Origin: Myxococcales bacterium 68-20
GTDB lineage: Bacteria; Myxococcota_A; Polyangia; Polyangiales; Polyangiaceae
Assembly (NCBI GenBank): GCA_001899635.1
Contig: MKVQ01000027.1
Coordinates: 1 to 64,000 of the forward strand
DNA length: 64,000 bases
Direction of reading: 5' to 3'
Shown in pieces: positions 1 through 8,643 of the stretch. A program made the translations under genes and the position numbers. The notes beneath the pieces were generated by a model. It was not told where the DNA came from and made no database searches. It was given only the letters and a program-made list of their open reading frames with translations. Each line of letters opens with the position of its first letter. Position 1 is the first letter of the stretch.

Positions 1-39
1 GGGACCGGACTCTCACCGGTTGGAGAAGCGCAGCTGGAA

Positions 40-77
40 GATGGACGTTTGTCCGCATACGCGGACGAACGTCCATC
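40..77. terminator. 17-bp stem-loop, possible terminator
   Basis: Positions 40-56 pair with 61-77 around an ATAC loop. The 17-bp stem has one G-T wobble and no mismatch. No strong T-tract follows on either strand, so it is either a GC-type terminator or another structured element. It lies about 150 bp beyond the stop of the esterase lipoprotein gene (minus strand) and could also serve a gene to the left of the window. Confidence 0.5.
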
Positions 78-227
78 CTCTTCACGGCGCACCATGGGGC
101 CGAGTATAGCGGTCGAAGGCCGGCGCGCCCCGCGCCAGGCCTCGCCAATCAGAGCCGGACCGCGGCACGAGCGTACCGAGCTCGTTCAGCCCTGCAGCTC
201 AGGCGCGCGGCCCCCTTCGACCTGCTG

Positions 228-1460
228 CTACTCCCAGCCGACGTCCTTTCGGATCAACGCGCCGATCTCGTTCGCGATGCGCTGCTGCCACGCAGGTGTG
301 CCGTGGCCGTTGCAGGCGGTCACCTCGTCCCATGTCCACGGCTTCGCCATGAACGCGTGCATCTTGAAGTCACCGACCGCGGCGCGTTCGGCGACGATGC
401 TCTGAGAGATGTCCGCAACGGCCTCACGATTGCCGGCGCTGACGATGCCCATGTAGATGTGCGTGTTCGGACCGCGCGCTCGAAGTCGGTTGATGATGAA
501 GTCGCGATACGCCGCCCGGAAGTCCGAGCCGCCGCCGTCGCCCGATCCCTGCGTCATCACGATGACGTCCGGGACCCACGACGTGAGATCGAAGAGCGGC
601 GGGTTCGAGTTGGCGATCTGCGGGTTCGGATCCGCCCGGTCGTAGTAGTCGCGAAGCGGGTCGGTATCCGTCTCCCAGTCGTTGTGGATGAGGCCCTTGG
701 CGGAATAGACGATCCCGTGGACCTCGGCGTTGAAGGTCTCCCCGAGAATGGCGCCCCACGACTTGCGGAAGTTCTGCCACCTCCCGCTCCAGTCGTTCCC
801 CTCACAATCCGTGTCGGGCGCGGTGATGTTCTCGATGCCGAAGCCGCTCGCGAAGGAATCGCCCAACACCTCGATCTTCCGCAGCAGGCGCTCTGGTGAC
901 GGGAGCGACTTGCCGCCGTGGAAGTCGTAACCGAGGAACTGCGTGATCCCGTTCTGGGTCTCGCTCCGTTTGTAGATCTCGACCTGGTGAGGTCCAGGGG
1001 TAAGGTTCGAGGCAAGCTCGAAGTCGTGCGGCTGATCGTCGGCGATCATCGCGATCGACTTCCACGGGTCCTTGTCGATCCGCACCTCCCAGTAGCTCGG
1101 AGCGCCGTCCATCCAGGTCTCGGCGTGCTCCTTGAGCTTCACCGAGACCTTCGTGCCATCGAAGCGCGCGATGATGCGGGTACCGGGCCAGGAAGCCCTG
1201 GGGCCAGCGGGATCCGTCGTATCGAAGCGACCGACGAAGAGCGGCTGGTAGACCGTACCAGGCGATTCAGGCGTTGGCGTCGGCTTGGCCGTCTCGGAGC
1301 CGGGCGGAGCCGGCGGCCCATCCGTCCCATCGGGGGTTTCGCTCGGTCCCGACCGGTGACTCGAAGACGCACTCTTGTTCGAGCTCGAGCATGAGCTCGA
1401 TCCCACTGCGACGAGGAGGAAGATGGCCGGCCAGGCCAGGGAGCTGGAAGACGAACTCAT
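228..1460 (-). CDS. SGNH/GDSL-family esterase lipoprotein (CE2-like)
   Basis: 410 aa, probably an exported acyl or acetyl esterase acting on carbohydrate. The N-terminus has a hydrophobic segment ending in a Ser-rich stretch and a Cys (near residue 20), so it is a likely though non-ideal lipoprotein. A Pro/Ser/Thr linker follows. Residues about 65-175 look like the jelly-roll domain of carbohydrate esterase family 2, with the short motif 'VGRFDTTDPAGPRASWPG'. The SGNH hydrolase domain has the nucleophile block VLGDSFASG (Ser202) and a C-terminal catalytic His386 in CNGHGTP. CE2 enzymes use such a Ser-His arrangement. The frame stays open upstream to 1763, but the start at 1460 is the one that gives a signal sequence. 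Substrate is unknown. Confidence 0.82.
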   Translation of the reverse strand: MSSSSSSLAWPAIFLLVAVGSSSCSSSNKSASSSHRSGPSETPDGTDGPPAPPGSETAKPTPTPESPGTVYQPLFVGRFDTTDPAGPRASWPGTRIIARFDGTKVSVKLKEHAETWMDGAPSYWEVRIDKDPWKSIAMIADDQPHDFELASNLTPGPHQVEIYKRSETQNGITQFLGYDFHGGKSLPSPERLLRKIEVLGDSFASGFGIENITAPDTDCEGNDWSGRWQNFRKSWGAILGETFNAEVHGIVYSAKGLIHNDWETDTDPLRDYYDRADPNPQIANSNPPLFDLTSWVPDVIVMTQGSGDGGGSDFRAAYRDFIINRLRARGPNTHIYMGIVSAGNREAVADISQSIVAERAAVGDFKMHAFMAKPWTWDEVTACNGHGTPAWQQRIANEIGALIRKDVGWE

Positions 1461-1769
1461 GGAGGCGCGCTGATGCAACCGCAAAGCCGAACCGCAACGT
1501 GTGCCGCCGCCGATTCCTGACTCGGCCAAGCCCGCGTCGAGACACCTCTTTGCGCGCACGCGCGATCGAACGGACGAGTACGAGCGTCGTTCCACGGCGC
1601 GCCGCTCCTCTACTTGGTGCGGAAGGCGCCAGCTCACCGAGCACGGTGTGGCTCGCGCGATCCATCGACGCCGGCGAGGGAGGCACGCTGGCGTGCCCCT
1701 CCGCTTCGCGGAGCCGCTCGGCGATCTCGATGATCGCGTCGCTCTACACGACCGAAGACGCACCGATCG
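1461..1769. other. Intergenic stretch with no supported gene
   Basis: 309 bp between two minus-strand genes. Open frames here have no recognisable domain and overlap each other. It presumably holds the promoter of the esterase lipoprotein gene. I see no hairpin or repeat worth naming. Confidence 0.5.
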
Positions 1770-2150
1770 CTACTGATCGAGAGCTCTCTGTCGCCATACG
1801 GCGACGTCGGCGGCGAGCTTCTCGCGATCGCCAAGATACGTGACGAAGCGACCAAGATCGCGATCGAGATGGCATACGGCGATCGCCTTCGTGAGCTCGA
1901 AGTTCTCGTCCTCGCCGTTCGGAGCAGAGAGAAAGTGGTGCATGCAACGTCGGGTGTCGGGATGCAGCTTGTCCTGCAGGAGCTGGAGAACGGCGCACCG
2001 CTCATCCCACGTCCCCACGCGGTCGTAGAGCGCGACGAGCGGGGCGACGTGCTCTGGACGAACGCGCGGACGCCAGGACTCGATCGCCTCCCAATCCCGC
2101 GCATGCACGAGGTTCTCGAAGCTGCGAAGGTCGTTCTCGGGGTTGCTCAT
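1770..2150 (-). CDS. Small protein of unknown function
   Basis: 126 aa from the ATG at 2150; in-frame ATGs at 2159 and 2162 are alternatives. It is soluble, charged and helical in character, with many Arg, Asp and Leu residues, and has no signal peptide or membrane segment. The pattern 'WEAIESWRPRVRPEHVAPLVALYDR' broken into helical stretches is reminiscent of HEAT/TPR-like helical repeat proteins, but I do not recognise a family. Codon use looks normal for the window. The next gene upstream is divergent, so this is probably a single-gene unit. Confidence 0.5.
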   Translation of the reverse strand: MSNPENDLRSFENLVHARDWEAIESWRPRVRPEHVAPLVALYDRVGTWDERCAVLQLLQDKLHPDTRRCMHHFLSAPNGEDENFELTKAIAVCHLDRDLGRFVTYLGDREKLAADVAVWRQRALDQ

Positions 2151-2421
2151 GACGCGCATCATACGCTGCGAGCGGCCGAGACTGCTCAGGCCTCGCGTTC
2201 TTCCTGTCGGCGAGAGCAGCACGCCTGCTGCTGCTCGGGGCATGGCTCGGCGAAATGGGCGCTGCAGAGAAGCCGGGCACCACGGGAAGCACCGTCCTGA
2301 TGCGCCGTTCACGCCGCGTCGCGATCGCCTTCGAACGCTCCGAGGCGATGGCGAGGCTCGCGGCGTTCCAGCGTGAAGCCGAGACCGGCGGAGGCGAGGC
2401 GCTCCTCGTTACATTCCGCTA

Positions 2422-2736
2422 GTGTCCCACCCTCGCACGACCATGCCGAACCTCGATGCTTCGTCGCCTTTCGTCCGTTTCCTGGTCGGCGCCTATGCCA
2501 TCGGCAGCGTCATCACGTTCGTTGCCTTCGGGGTCGACAAATGGCGCGCAGCACGGAAGGGCCGGCGCGTTCCCGAGCGGACTCTCCATCTCCTCACCTT
2601 CGCGTTCGGCTTTCCTGGTGCGCTCCTTGGGATGCTCGCGTTTCGCCACAAGACGCGAAAGCCGGCGTTCATCGTGGTGACGGCGCTGCTGGTCGCGGTG
2701 CACGTCGCGCTCGCGGGCTTCGCGCTAGCTTCCTGA
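2422..2736 (+). CDS. DUF1294 family small membrane protein
   Basis: 104 aa from the GTG at 2422, or 97 aa from the ATG at 2443; the two starts cannot be separated by ribosome binding sites. It has about three hydrophobic helices. The central block 'DKWRAARKGRRVPERTLH' followed by 'GFPGALLGMLAFRHKTRK' is the signature of DUF1294, a family of about 90-aa inner-membrane proteins of unknown function, often seen alone or fused to cold-shock domains. No cold-shock domain is present here. It converges on the RCC1 lipoprotein gene 65 bp further on. Confidence 0.85.
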   Translation: MSHPRTTMPNLDASSPFVRFLVGAYAIGSVITFVAFGVDKWRAARKGRRVPERTLHLLTFAFGFPGALLGMLAFRHKTRKPAFIVVTALLVAVHVALAGFALAS

Positions 2737-2801
2737 TGTCACGATGGCATCGAGGACGATGCGCAGCATGCGGTCCTGATCTTCGTCGGACGTCTGCCGC
2801 T

Positions 2802-4511
2802 TCAGTCGAATCCGTGTCGCTTGTATGCCGGCGTGGCGAGCTGACCACGGTGATTGGCCCCGAAGCACGCGACCTTCCCGCCGTCATGGATGACGCAGGC
2901 ATGCTTGCCGCCGGTAGCGCCCGCGGTCGGCTGAAGTAGCTCGGAGGCCCCGCCTACCCCTTCGCAAGAAGTGCGGTTGGCCACGGAATGACACCGAGCC
3001 TCGCCGCCCGCGAAGATGCCCGTGACCGGCGAAGCTGGTAGATGCGCGATCGCGGTCGGCGTCGTGGCCTCCTTCCCGTCGCGGTCGATGCCCCAGCACG
3101 AGATGGTGCCGGCCTGTGCGAGGGCGCATGTCTCTGCCGCTCCGGCGGCGATCTGCTTCGCGTCGACGAAGACTTCGACCGGGAGGGGACGGTCGGACTT
3201 CGTGCCGTCACCGACCCGCCCGCCGAGCCCCCAGCACGCGACGGTGCCGTCGTGGCGACGAGCACAGCGGTGCGACTCTCCGATGACGACCTGCTCCACG
3301 TCCGCGAGAGCCTCAACGCGTGCTGGCAACGTTCCGACGTTGCCGGCCCAGTCGCTGCCCCAGCAGGCGACCGTCTCGTCCTCGAGGATCGCACACGTCG
3401 CTTCTCCATGTGCGAACACCGACCGTGCACCCGCCGGGAGCGCGACCGCAGTCGGCGAGAACAAGAGCTCGTCGGATCGGAGCGGGTCGACCTGGCCGGC
3501 GTGATTCGCGCCCCAGCATGACACTGCAGCGCTCCTCACGGCGCACGTGTGATAGCGGCCGGCGGCGACGGACGTGACGTCGGAGTCCAGCACGCGAAGG
3601 GCGTCGTGAGAGAACTCCGCAGGCAACGTCGGGACGCTCGCACGTCCGAGCTGACCGTAGGTGTTGTCGCCCCAGCAGTAGAGTGCGCCTCGCGCGCCGA
3701 TCGCGCAGGTGTGCTCCGCTCCGGCCGCGATCGCCGTCGCTCGGTCCGAGCTACGACCGGTAACCGCGATCGCATGTGGCTCGGGGAGCGGCTTCGACGA
3801 GCAGCGCGACCCCATGAGCGTGAGCTCCCCGGACACGTCCTCGCCGAGCTGCGTGGAGGCGGATGTCGAGAGCTCGTAGTTCACGCGGACGTGTGTCGAG
3901 GGTCCCGGAGCGGGGGCGCTCGGGCTACCCGGTTGCCTGCCGAGCGCGGGAGCCAGGACGACCCGCTCACGCAGCTGAAAGGGCCCGCCCGGCAGGATAT
4001 CCACGGGCACGTCGTACGCGGTCGGGTTCTCGACGGTGATGCCCCCCGGGCTCTTGCCGATCGTCGGCTCTACGACCTGGACGGGCCTGAGCACGCGGAC
4101 GTCGACTTCCACGGTGATCTCGATCATCGTCCTCACGGGACGCTGCCCCTCGACGATCGTCGTCAGGAGTGCGCCGCCGGCCAGCTTGTACGGCGAGAGC
4201 GTGATCTCGAGCGTCTCGTTTGGGGAGAGCGTTCCGATACCTCCGGAAGGAAACAACGAGACGTCCCCTCGCAGAGAATACTGCGCGGTCGCGGAGGTCG
4301 GGTTGTGCAGCGTGAGCGTTCCCACCGCCCTTCCCGGCCCGTCGGCGCAGAGCCGGAGCGCGCCGTCGGTGAGGCCGCTGACGATGACGCTGTCCTGCGA
4401 CTCGACGGGCCGGGCGTCTTCGCCTCCGCCGCGGCACGCGAAGGTCGTCGTGCACAGGAGCAAAACATGCGCGCCGCGTCGAACGGAGGAGCTCCATGCG
4501 GGGGAAGTCAT
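2802..4511 (-). CDS. RCC1-repeat lipoprotein with N-terminal Ig-like region
   Basis: 569 aa. The signal peptide ends in a TFAC lipobox. Residues about 40-250 look like two immunoglobulin/ASH-type beta-sandwich domains ('LTLHNPTSATAQYSL', 'ITVENPTAYDVPVDI'). The rest is seven RCC1-type blades of the form 'AAGxxHTCAxxxxGxxxCWGxNxxGQLG', enough for a closed seven-bladed propeller. Most blades carry a Cys about nine residues before the CWG Cys, so intrablade disulfides are plausible outside the cytoplasm. Bacterial RCC1 proteins of this type have no known enzymatic role and may bind ligands. The frame continues upstream to 5795, but only the start at 4511 gives a signal sequence. It is divergent from the family H gene at 4807. 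Confidence 0.85.
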   Translation of the reverse strand: MTSPAWSSSVRRGAHVLLLCTTTFACRGGGEDARPVESQDSVIVSGLTDGALRLCADGPGRAVGTLTLHNPTSATAQYSLRGDVSLFPSGGIGTLSPNETLEITLSPYKLAGGALLTTIVEGQRPVRTMIEITVEVDVRVLRPVQVVEPTIGKSPGGITVENPTAYDVPVDILPGGPFQLRERVVLAPALGRQPGSPSAPAPGPSTHVRVNYELSTSASTQLGEDVSGELTLMGSRCSSKPLPEPHAIAVTGRSSDRATAIAAGAEHTCAIGARGALYCWGDNTYGQLGRASVPTLPAEFSHDALRVLDSDVTSVAAGRYHTCAVRSAAVSCWGANHAGQVDPLRSDELLFSPTAVALPAGARSVFAHGEATCAILEDETVACWGSDWAGNVGTLPARVEALADVEQVVIGESHRCARRHDGTVACWGLGGRVGDGTKSDRPLPVEVFVDAKQIAAGAAETCALAQAGTISCWGIDRDGKEATTPTAIAHLPASPVTGIFAGGEARCHSVANRTSCEGVGGASELLQPTAGATGGKHACVIHDGGKVACFGANHRGQLATPAYKRHGFD

Positions 4512-4806
4512 CGCGCAGAAGGATACGCGTTTTTCGCGATTATGCAGAATGGGCCGTTTCCAGAGACCTGCGCCCCTCTGCCAAGCCTGCAACGCATTCG
4601 CGTCCCGCGCCTCGGAGACGATGGCAAGGATCGCGGCGTTCACTCGGGAGCCGAGGCGGCGCAGGAGGAGCGACCTCGAGCAACCGGACGTGTCTCGAGC
4701 GAGGCACCATCGCTCCTCGCTCGAGCACTCTCGCAGGGCGATCACCGGAGCGGTCGGGCGCTCGCGAACGACGCGCTTTCGTGCTCTGATCGGGCTTCGG
4801 CCTTGG

Positions 4807-5886
4807 ATGTGCGGCTCGGCAACACCACGTGACGCGAACGTCGCTCGGATCTGCGCGTTCCTTACCGTCACGGCGCTCGTCGGTGCGAGCGAAACTGCGC
4901 GGGCCGAAGACCGTCCCGACATCCCGGTGCGCGTCACCGAGGAGGTCCACGAGGGGTGCCCGCGGAGCCCGACGATGCTGGGGCGTGTACGCGCGCGCCT
5001 TGCACGTGTTCGTCCAGCAGCGGAAGGCGAGCCGGCGATCGACATCGACGTCCGTGTGGAGCGTCGCGACGGCGTGAGCCACGGTACGGTCGCGCTCGTC
5101 GGCGGAGGCGAGCGCGCGGAGCGCACGGCGTCGTCCGCGTCGTGCGAGCGCGTTCTCGCGGCCCTCGCCGTCATGGCCGCGATCGGACTCGACGAGCGGC
5201 ACGTGCCGGAGTCTCCCGCTCCCGCTCCGTCTCCCCCGCCCGCTCCCGACGAGAGCGCAACGGTGCCGGCGCCGCCGGCCGGCGAGCCTCCTCTGATCGC
5301 GCCGTCGCCGCGTGCCGGCGCCCGGCCGAAGACCGCGCCGGAGCACGCCGCCCCTCCGACTCCTCCACGCCCGACGCACTTCGGCGTCGCGATGGGAACG
5401 AGCCTCGAGGCGTCGGCGAATCGAGCCGCGGTCGTCACCCCCGCGGTCTTCGGGCAGATCGTGCTCCCTCTCCGCTTCGAGCCGTTTCTTCGTCTGGGGT
5501 TCGCGCGAAGCTTCCAGCAGAAGGCCGTCTCGGCGCGAGGGATCGCCGCGCTCGCGTGGACCGAAGCGACCATCGCCGGATGCGGCGATCTCGTTCGCCA
5601 CGCGACGCTGCGCGCCGGGCCCTGTGTGAACGCCGAGGCAGGTGCCCTCGAAGCCGTCGTCGTCGAGCCGTTGCCCGCGCGGGGGCGCTCGCGGCTCTGG
5701 CTCAGCGCCGGCGCGTCGGCGCGGGTCGCGTGGAGGCCGCTCCGAGCGCTCTCGTTCGAGATCATCGCGGGTGCGCGGGTGCCGCTCATCCGCAATGAGC
5801 TCTTCTTCGAGCCGCTGACGCTCGTGTATGAGGCGCCTTTCGTCGTCCCGTTCGTCGGAACGGCGGTGCTTGCTCACCTCCCCTGA
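4807..5886 (+). CDS. Exported family H protein, probable outer-membrane protein
   Basis: 359 aa. The N-terminus has a signal peptide with a TARA-type cleavage site. Residues about 40-130 form a globular domain with conserved Cys residues ('EGCPRSPTM', 'SSASCERVLAALAVM'). A Pro/Ala linker (about 140-190) follows, then a C-terminal region of alternating hydrophobic strands ('FGVAMGTSLEASANR', 'FLRLGFARSF') typical of a beta-barrel. It shares this layout with the 319-aa protein at 47523, so I treat them as one family ('H'). It sits 125 bp upstream of an ECF sigma gene; a family H remnant lies in the same place relative to the second sigma gene. Function is unknown. The divergent gap to the RCC1 gene (4512-4806) probably holds both promoters. 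Confidence 0.7.
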   Translation: MCGSATPRDANVARICAFLTVTALVGASETARAEDRPDIPVRVTEEVHEGCPRSPTMLGRVRARLARVRPAAEGEPAIDIDVRVERRDGVSHGTVALVGGGERAERTASSASCERVLAALAVMAAIGLDERHVPESPAPAPSPPPAPDESATVPAPPAGEPPLIAPSPRAGARPKTAPEHAAPPTPPRPTHFGVAMGTSLEASANRAAVVTPAVFGQIVLPLRFEPFLRLGFARSFQQKAVSARGIAALAWTEATIAGCGDLVRHATLRAGPCVNAEAGALEAVVVEPLPARGRSRLWLSAGASARVAWRPLRALSFEIIAGARVPLIRNELFFEPLTLVYEAPFVVPFVGTAVLAHLP

Positions 5887-6011
5887 GCGGCTGGAGCAGA
5901 CGGCTGAGCTCGCGCGGAGCTCTACCGAGGTCGAATCGGCTCGCGCGCCGGTGCTCTTTTCTTAAAGAATTTGGCTCCTCGTCGACATCGCGCGTCTGGA
6001 AGTAGTTCGTC

Positions 6012-6587
6012 GTGTTCGCCGCGCATGCAGCAAAGCTAACGACCGATGCGGTCGCCCGAGACCCGGCGCTCGACGCCCGCCTTCGGCAGCTCGCGATCGA
6101 TCACTACGACTTCGTGTGGCGCTCGCTCCGCCGTCTGGGCGTGACGCCGCCCGAGACCGACGATGCTGCTCAGCGCGTGTTCCTGACGCTCGCGCAGAAG
6201 CTCCCGAGCGTAGAGGGCGGCAAGGAGCGGAGCTTCGTCTTCGGCATCGTGATGCGCGTTGCGGCGAATGTGCGCCGCGATCGGGCGACTGCGCGGCTGC
6301 GCGAGGTACCCGAGAGCGACGCAACCTCGTCGCTCTCGCACGATGCGACCGCAGAGACGGCACTCGCTCATGCGGAGGAGCGTGCGACGCTCGACGAGAT
6401 CCTCGCGAGCATCCCGGAGGAGCGTCGCATCGCGTTCGTGCTCTTCGAGATCGAGGAGCTCACGTTGGTGGAGATCGCAGAGATGCTCGGCATTCCGCAG
6501 GGCACGGTCACCTCACGCGTCAGGCGGGCTCGCGAAGAGTTCAGAGCCGCCGTCACCCGGCATCGCGCACGGAACAAAGGAGTCTGA
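6012..6587 (+). CDS. ECF sigma factor heading cassette A
   Basis: 191 aa, GTG start. Region 2 spans about residues 30-95 ('DFVWRSLRRLGV', 'TDDAAQRVFLTLAQKL', then an 'RSFVFGIVMRVAAN' segment for -10 recognition). Region 4 spans about 130-185 ('IPEERRIAFVLFEIEELTLVEIAEMLGIPQGTVTSRVRRAREEF') as a helix-turn-helix for the -35 element. No region 3 and no C-terminal extension are present, as expected for an ECF sigma. It is the first gene of a same-strand block. The next gene begins 1 nt after its stop and encodes a membrane protein, the usual position of an anti-sigma factor. It probably drives the downstream surface-protein genes, and perhaps itself. It is paralogous to the sigma gene at 50910. 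Confidence 0.9.
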   Translation: MFAAHAAKLTTDAVARDPALDARLRQLAIDHYDFVWRSLRRLGVTPPETDDAAQRVFLTLAQKLPSVEGGKERSFVFGIVMRVAANVRRDRATARLREVPESDATSSLSHDATAETALAHAEERATLDEILASIPEERRIAFVLFEIEELTLVEIAEMLGIPQGTVTSRVRRAREEFRAAVTRHRARNKGV

Positions 6588-6588
6588 C

Positions 6589-7377
6589 GTGGAGACCCCC
6601 GATCTCGAACCGCTCCTACACGGCGAGGCCACCGAAGACGAGCGGAGCCTTCTCCAAACGGCAAAGCGCGATGCAGCCCGGCCCGGCGCGCGCGACGAGA
6701 TGCTCGCGGCGCTCGGCGTCCCCGTCGTGGCCGCCCCCGAGCGCTTCGCCGTTCGCTTCGGCAGCTCGGGCGGATCGCTTCTACACGGCGTCTTGCTCGC
6801 CGTCTTCATCGGGACAGTCACCGGCGCCGCCGTGATGTTCGGGAGCTCCTCCGAAAGTGCATCGGAGCCGTCCCTCCCGAGCGACGTGCGGGAGAGCTCG
6901 CTCCGTGCGCCGTCACCCGCCGAAGGCAGCGGCCAAGCCGACGACCTCGCGAGCACGCCCGTCGTCACGCCGGACTCGTTGCCGAGCGCGCCTGCCGTCG
7001 CGTCCACGGCGCCGGCAAAGGCGGGCGCCGTCACCGGATCGCTGCCATCGACCGATACACTTGCCCGCGAGATCTCGCGCGTCGAAGCGGCTCGCACCGC
7101 CCTGGAACGCAACGAAGCGGCTCGCGCGATGGCGCTCCTGGATGCGTACGAGCGCGAGTTCTCGCGCGGCGCATTCGCGGTCGAGGTCTCCGTGCTGCGT
7201 ATCGAGGCGCTGGCTCAGGCCGGAAAGACAGACGAAGCGCGCCGACTCGGTGCGCGATTTCTCGCCGAGCATCGTCAGGGCGCGTTCGCGCGCCGTGTCG
7301 GCGCCACGCTCGATGCGCTGCCCGGTGCCGCGCCGCCATCGAGCGCGGAGCGAGCGCTGCGTTCCCCCGATGAGTGA
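6589..7377 (+). CDS. Membrane-anchored sigma-partner protein with TPR-like C-terminus
   Basis: 262 aa from a GTG preceded by AAAGGAG, 1 nt after the sigma stop. About 60 cytoplasmic residues come first, then one membrane helix ('LLHGVLLAVFIGTVTGAAVMF' region, about 65-85) and a long Ser/Pro/Ala-rich periplasmic linker. A helical C-terminus (about 165-250) follows, with a TPR-like pattern ('ALERNEAARAMALLDAYEREF', 'ALAQAGKTDEARRLGARFL') resembling BamD/YfiO-type repeats. The position suggests an anti-sigma or sensor. However, I find no HxxxCxxC zinc motif in the N-terminal part, so it would be a non-canonical one. The equivalent gene in cassette B (51489) has the same architecture with little sequence identity. 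Confidence 0.7.
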   Translation: METPDLEPLLHGEATEDERSLLQTAKRDAARPGARDEMLAALGVPVVAAPERFAVRFGSSGGSLLHGVLLAVFIGTVTGAAVMFGSSSESASEPSLPSDVRESSLRAPSPAEGSGQADDLASTPVVTPDSLPSAPAVASTAPAKAGAVTGSLPSTDTLAREISRVEAARTALERNEAARAMALLDAYEREFSRGAFAVEVSVLRIEALAQAGKTDEARRLGARFLAEHRQGAFARRVGATLDALPGAAPPSSAERALRSPDE

Positions 7378-7446
7378 GAGCGGGCGGCTCCGGCCGTAGA
7401 CGCCGCCATCGCATACCCGTCCGAAGGATTCGAAGGAGAACCATTC

Positions 7447-8643
7447 GTGAAACGTCGCATCATTGGACTCGCGTCCGCGCTCGGCCTCGCCAGCATCGCC
7501 GTGCAGTCGTGCGCCGACGCGACCTCGCTCGGACGAGGCTTCGACGACGACGCAGGACTCACCCCCATACCGTCGCTCACGAGTCCCGACGCCGGCGATG
7601 CATCGAGCTTCGAGGACGGAGGACCACTGCTGGCGTGCATCGCCACCGACTGCCCGGCCCCATGGGCGACGTGCTCCTCGGAAGGCAAGCCCGCGTACAA
7701 GTGCGAGTCCGATCTCCAGCACGACTCGAACCACTGCGGCGCATGCGGGAACAAGTGCCTCACGTACGAGCCGATCCACATGACCTCGCGCTGTGTGGAC
7801 GGCGCGTGCCAGCCCGAGTGCTACACCAAGCCGGAGCGCTCTGGTGACGAGGACTGGCGCAACTGCGACGCCCTCCTCGACAACGGCTGCGAGGTCGACG
7901 TCCTGGTCGATCCGAACCATTGCGGCGCGTGCGGGAACGAGTGCCCGGCCGGGACGCCTTGCATCCTGGGGCAGTGCGGTTGCCCCTCGGGCTTCATTCT
8001 GTGCGCCGGGGTTTGCGTCGACCCGATGACGAGCGACTTGCACTGCGGCGCTTGCGACAACGTCTGCACCCCGCCGTCCGATGCATGCAGCACCCCGCAG
8101 CCCAACACCGGCTACGGCTGCAAGGCGGGCCAGTGCATGAAGAAGTGCATCAACAACGCGGCGGACTGCAACGGCGACATGGAGCAGTCGACCTGTGACG
8201 GAGATGGCTGCGAGGTCGTTGGGCTCGACACGAACGAGAACTGCGGCGGTTGCGGCATCAGGTGCACCAAGCCGGGCGAGGAGTGCATCGACGAAGGCAA
8301 CGGCTACGTGTGCGCGGTGCCTTGCGCGAAGGTCGGCCAGACCATGTGCCGAGGCGAGTGCGTCGACCTTCTCAACGACGTGTCCTCTTGCGGCGCTTGC
8401 GGCGACAAGTGCGATGCGCCGGGCCCGAACCAGGTCAGCTCGTGCAGCAAGGGTGTTTGCGTTTACGCGTGTGCGCCCGGCTTCGGGGACTGCAACGGCA
8501 ATGCTGCAGACGGCTGCGAGACGAACCTCCGCCAGCATCCAGGCAATTGCGGAGCGTGCGGGAATGCATGTGACTTGGCCGCGGGCCAGCCATGCATCGA
8601 AGGCGCGTGTCTCATGAAGGAGTGTGAGGAGGTGCCGAATTGA
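7447..8643 (+). CDS. Cys-rich repeat lipoprotein (HCGACGN repeats)
   Basis: 398 aa, GTG start with AAGGAG 8 nt upstream. A signal peptide ends at a Cys in AVQSC, then comes an Asp/Ser/Pro linker. The body holds six repeats of the type 'NHCGACGNxC', each followed by Cys/Gly-rich loops ('CVDGACQPEC', 'DNGCEVDV'). In many myxobacterial genomes such proteins carry misleading automatic names, but the repeat is an extracellular disulfide-rich module of unknown role. The C-terminal segment 'AGQPCIEG' is shared with the protein at 52337, which also has six repeats. The stop overlaps the next start by 4 nt (TTGA), so translation is probably coupled. Confidence 0.8.
   Translation: MKRRIIGLASALGLASIAVQSCADATSLGRGFDDDAGLTPIPSLTSPDAGDASSFEDGGPLLACIATDCPAPWATCSSEGKPAYKCESDLQHDSNHCGACGNKCLTYEPIHMTSRCVDGACQPECYTKPERSGDEDWRNCDALLDNGCEVDVLVDPNHCGACGNECPAGTPCILGQCGCPSGFILCAGVCVDPMTSDLHCGACDNVCTPPSDACSTPQPNTGYGCKAGQCMKKCINNAADCNGDMEQSTCDGDGCEVVGLDTNENCGGCGIRCTKPGEECIDEGNGYVCAVPCAKVGQTMCRGECVDLLNDVSSCGACGDKCDAPGPNQVSSCSKGVCVYACAPGFGDCNGNAADGCETNLRQHPGNCGACGNACDLAAGQPCIEGACLMKECEEVPN

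Noticed and set aside
1-227. Possible tRNA or other RNA gene at the left edge
   Set aside because: The hairpin at 40-77 is a simple stem-loop; no T-arm GTTCRA sequence or cloverleaf can be drawn.
4512-5795. Upstream extension of the RCC1 lipoprotein frame on the minus strand
   Set aside because: It is Arg/Ser/Ala-rich noise opposite the family H gene, and the signal peptide only appears from 4511 onward.
7447-8643. Tryptophan synthase alpha chain (a name often given to HCGACGN-repeat proteins)
   Set aside because: There is no TIM-barrel or TrpA motif; the protein is a secreted Cys-rich repeat lipoprotein.
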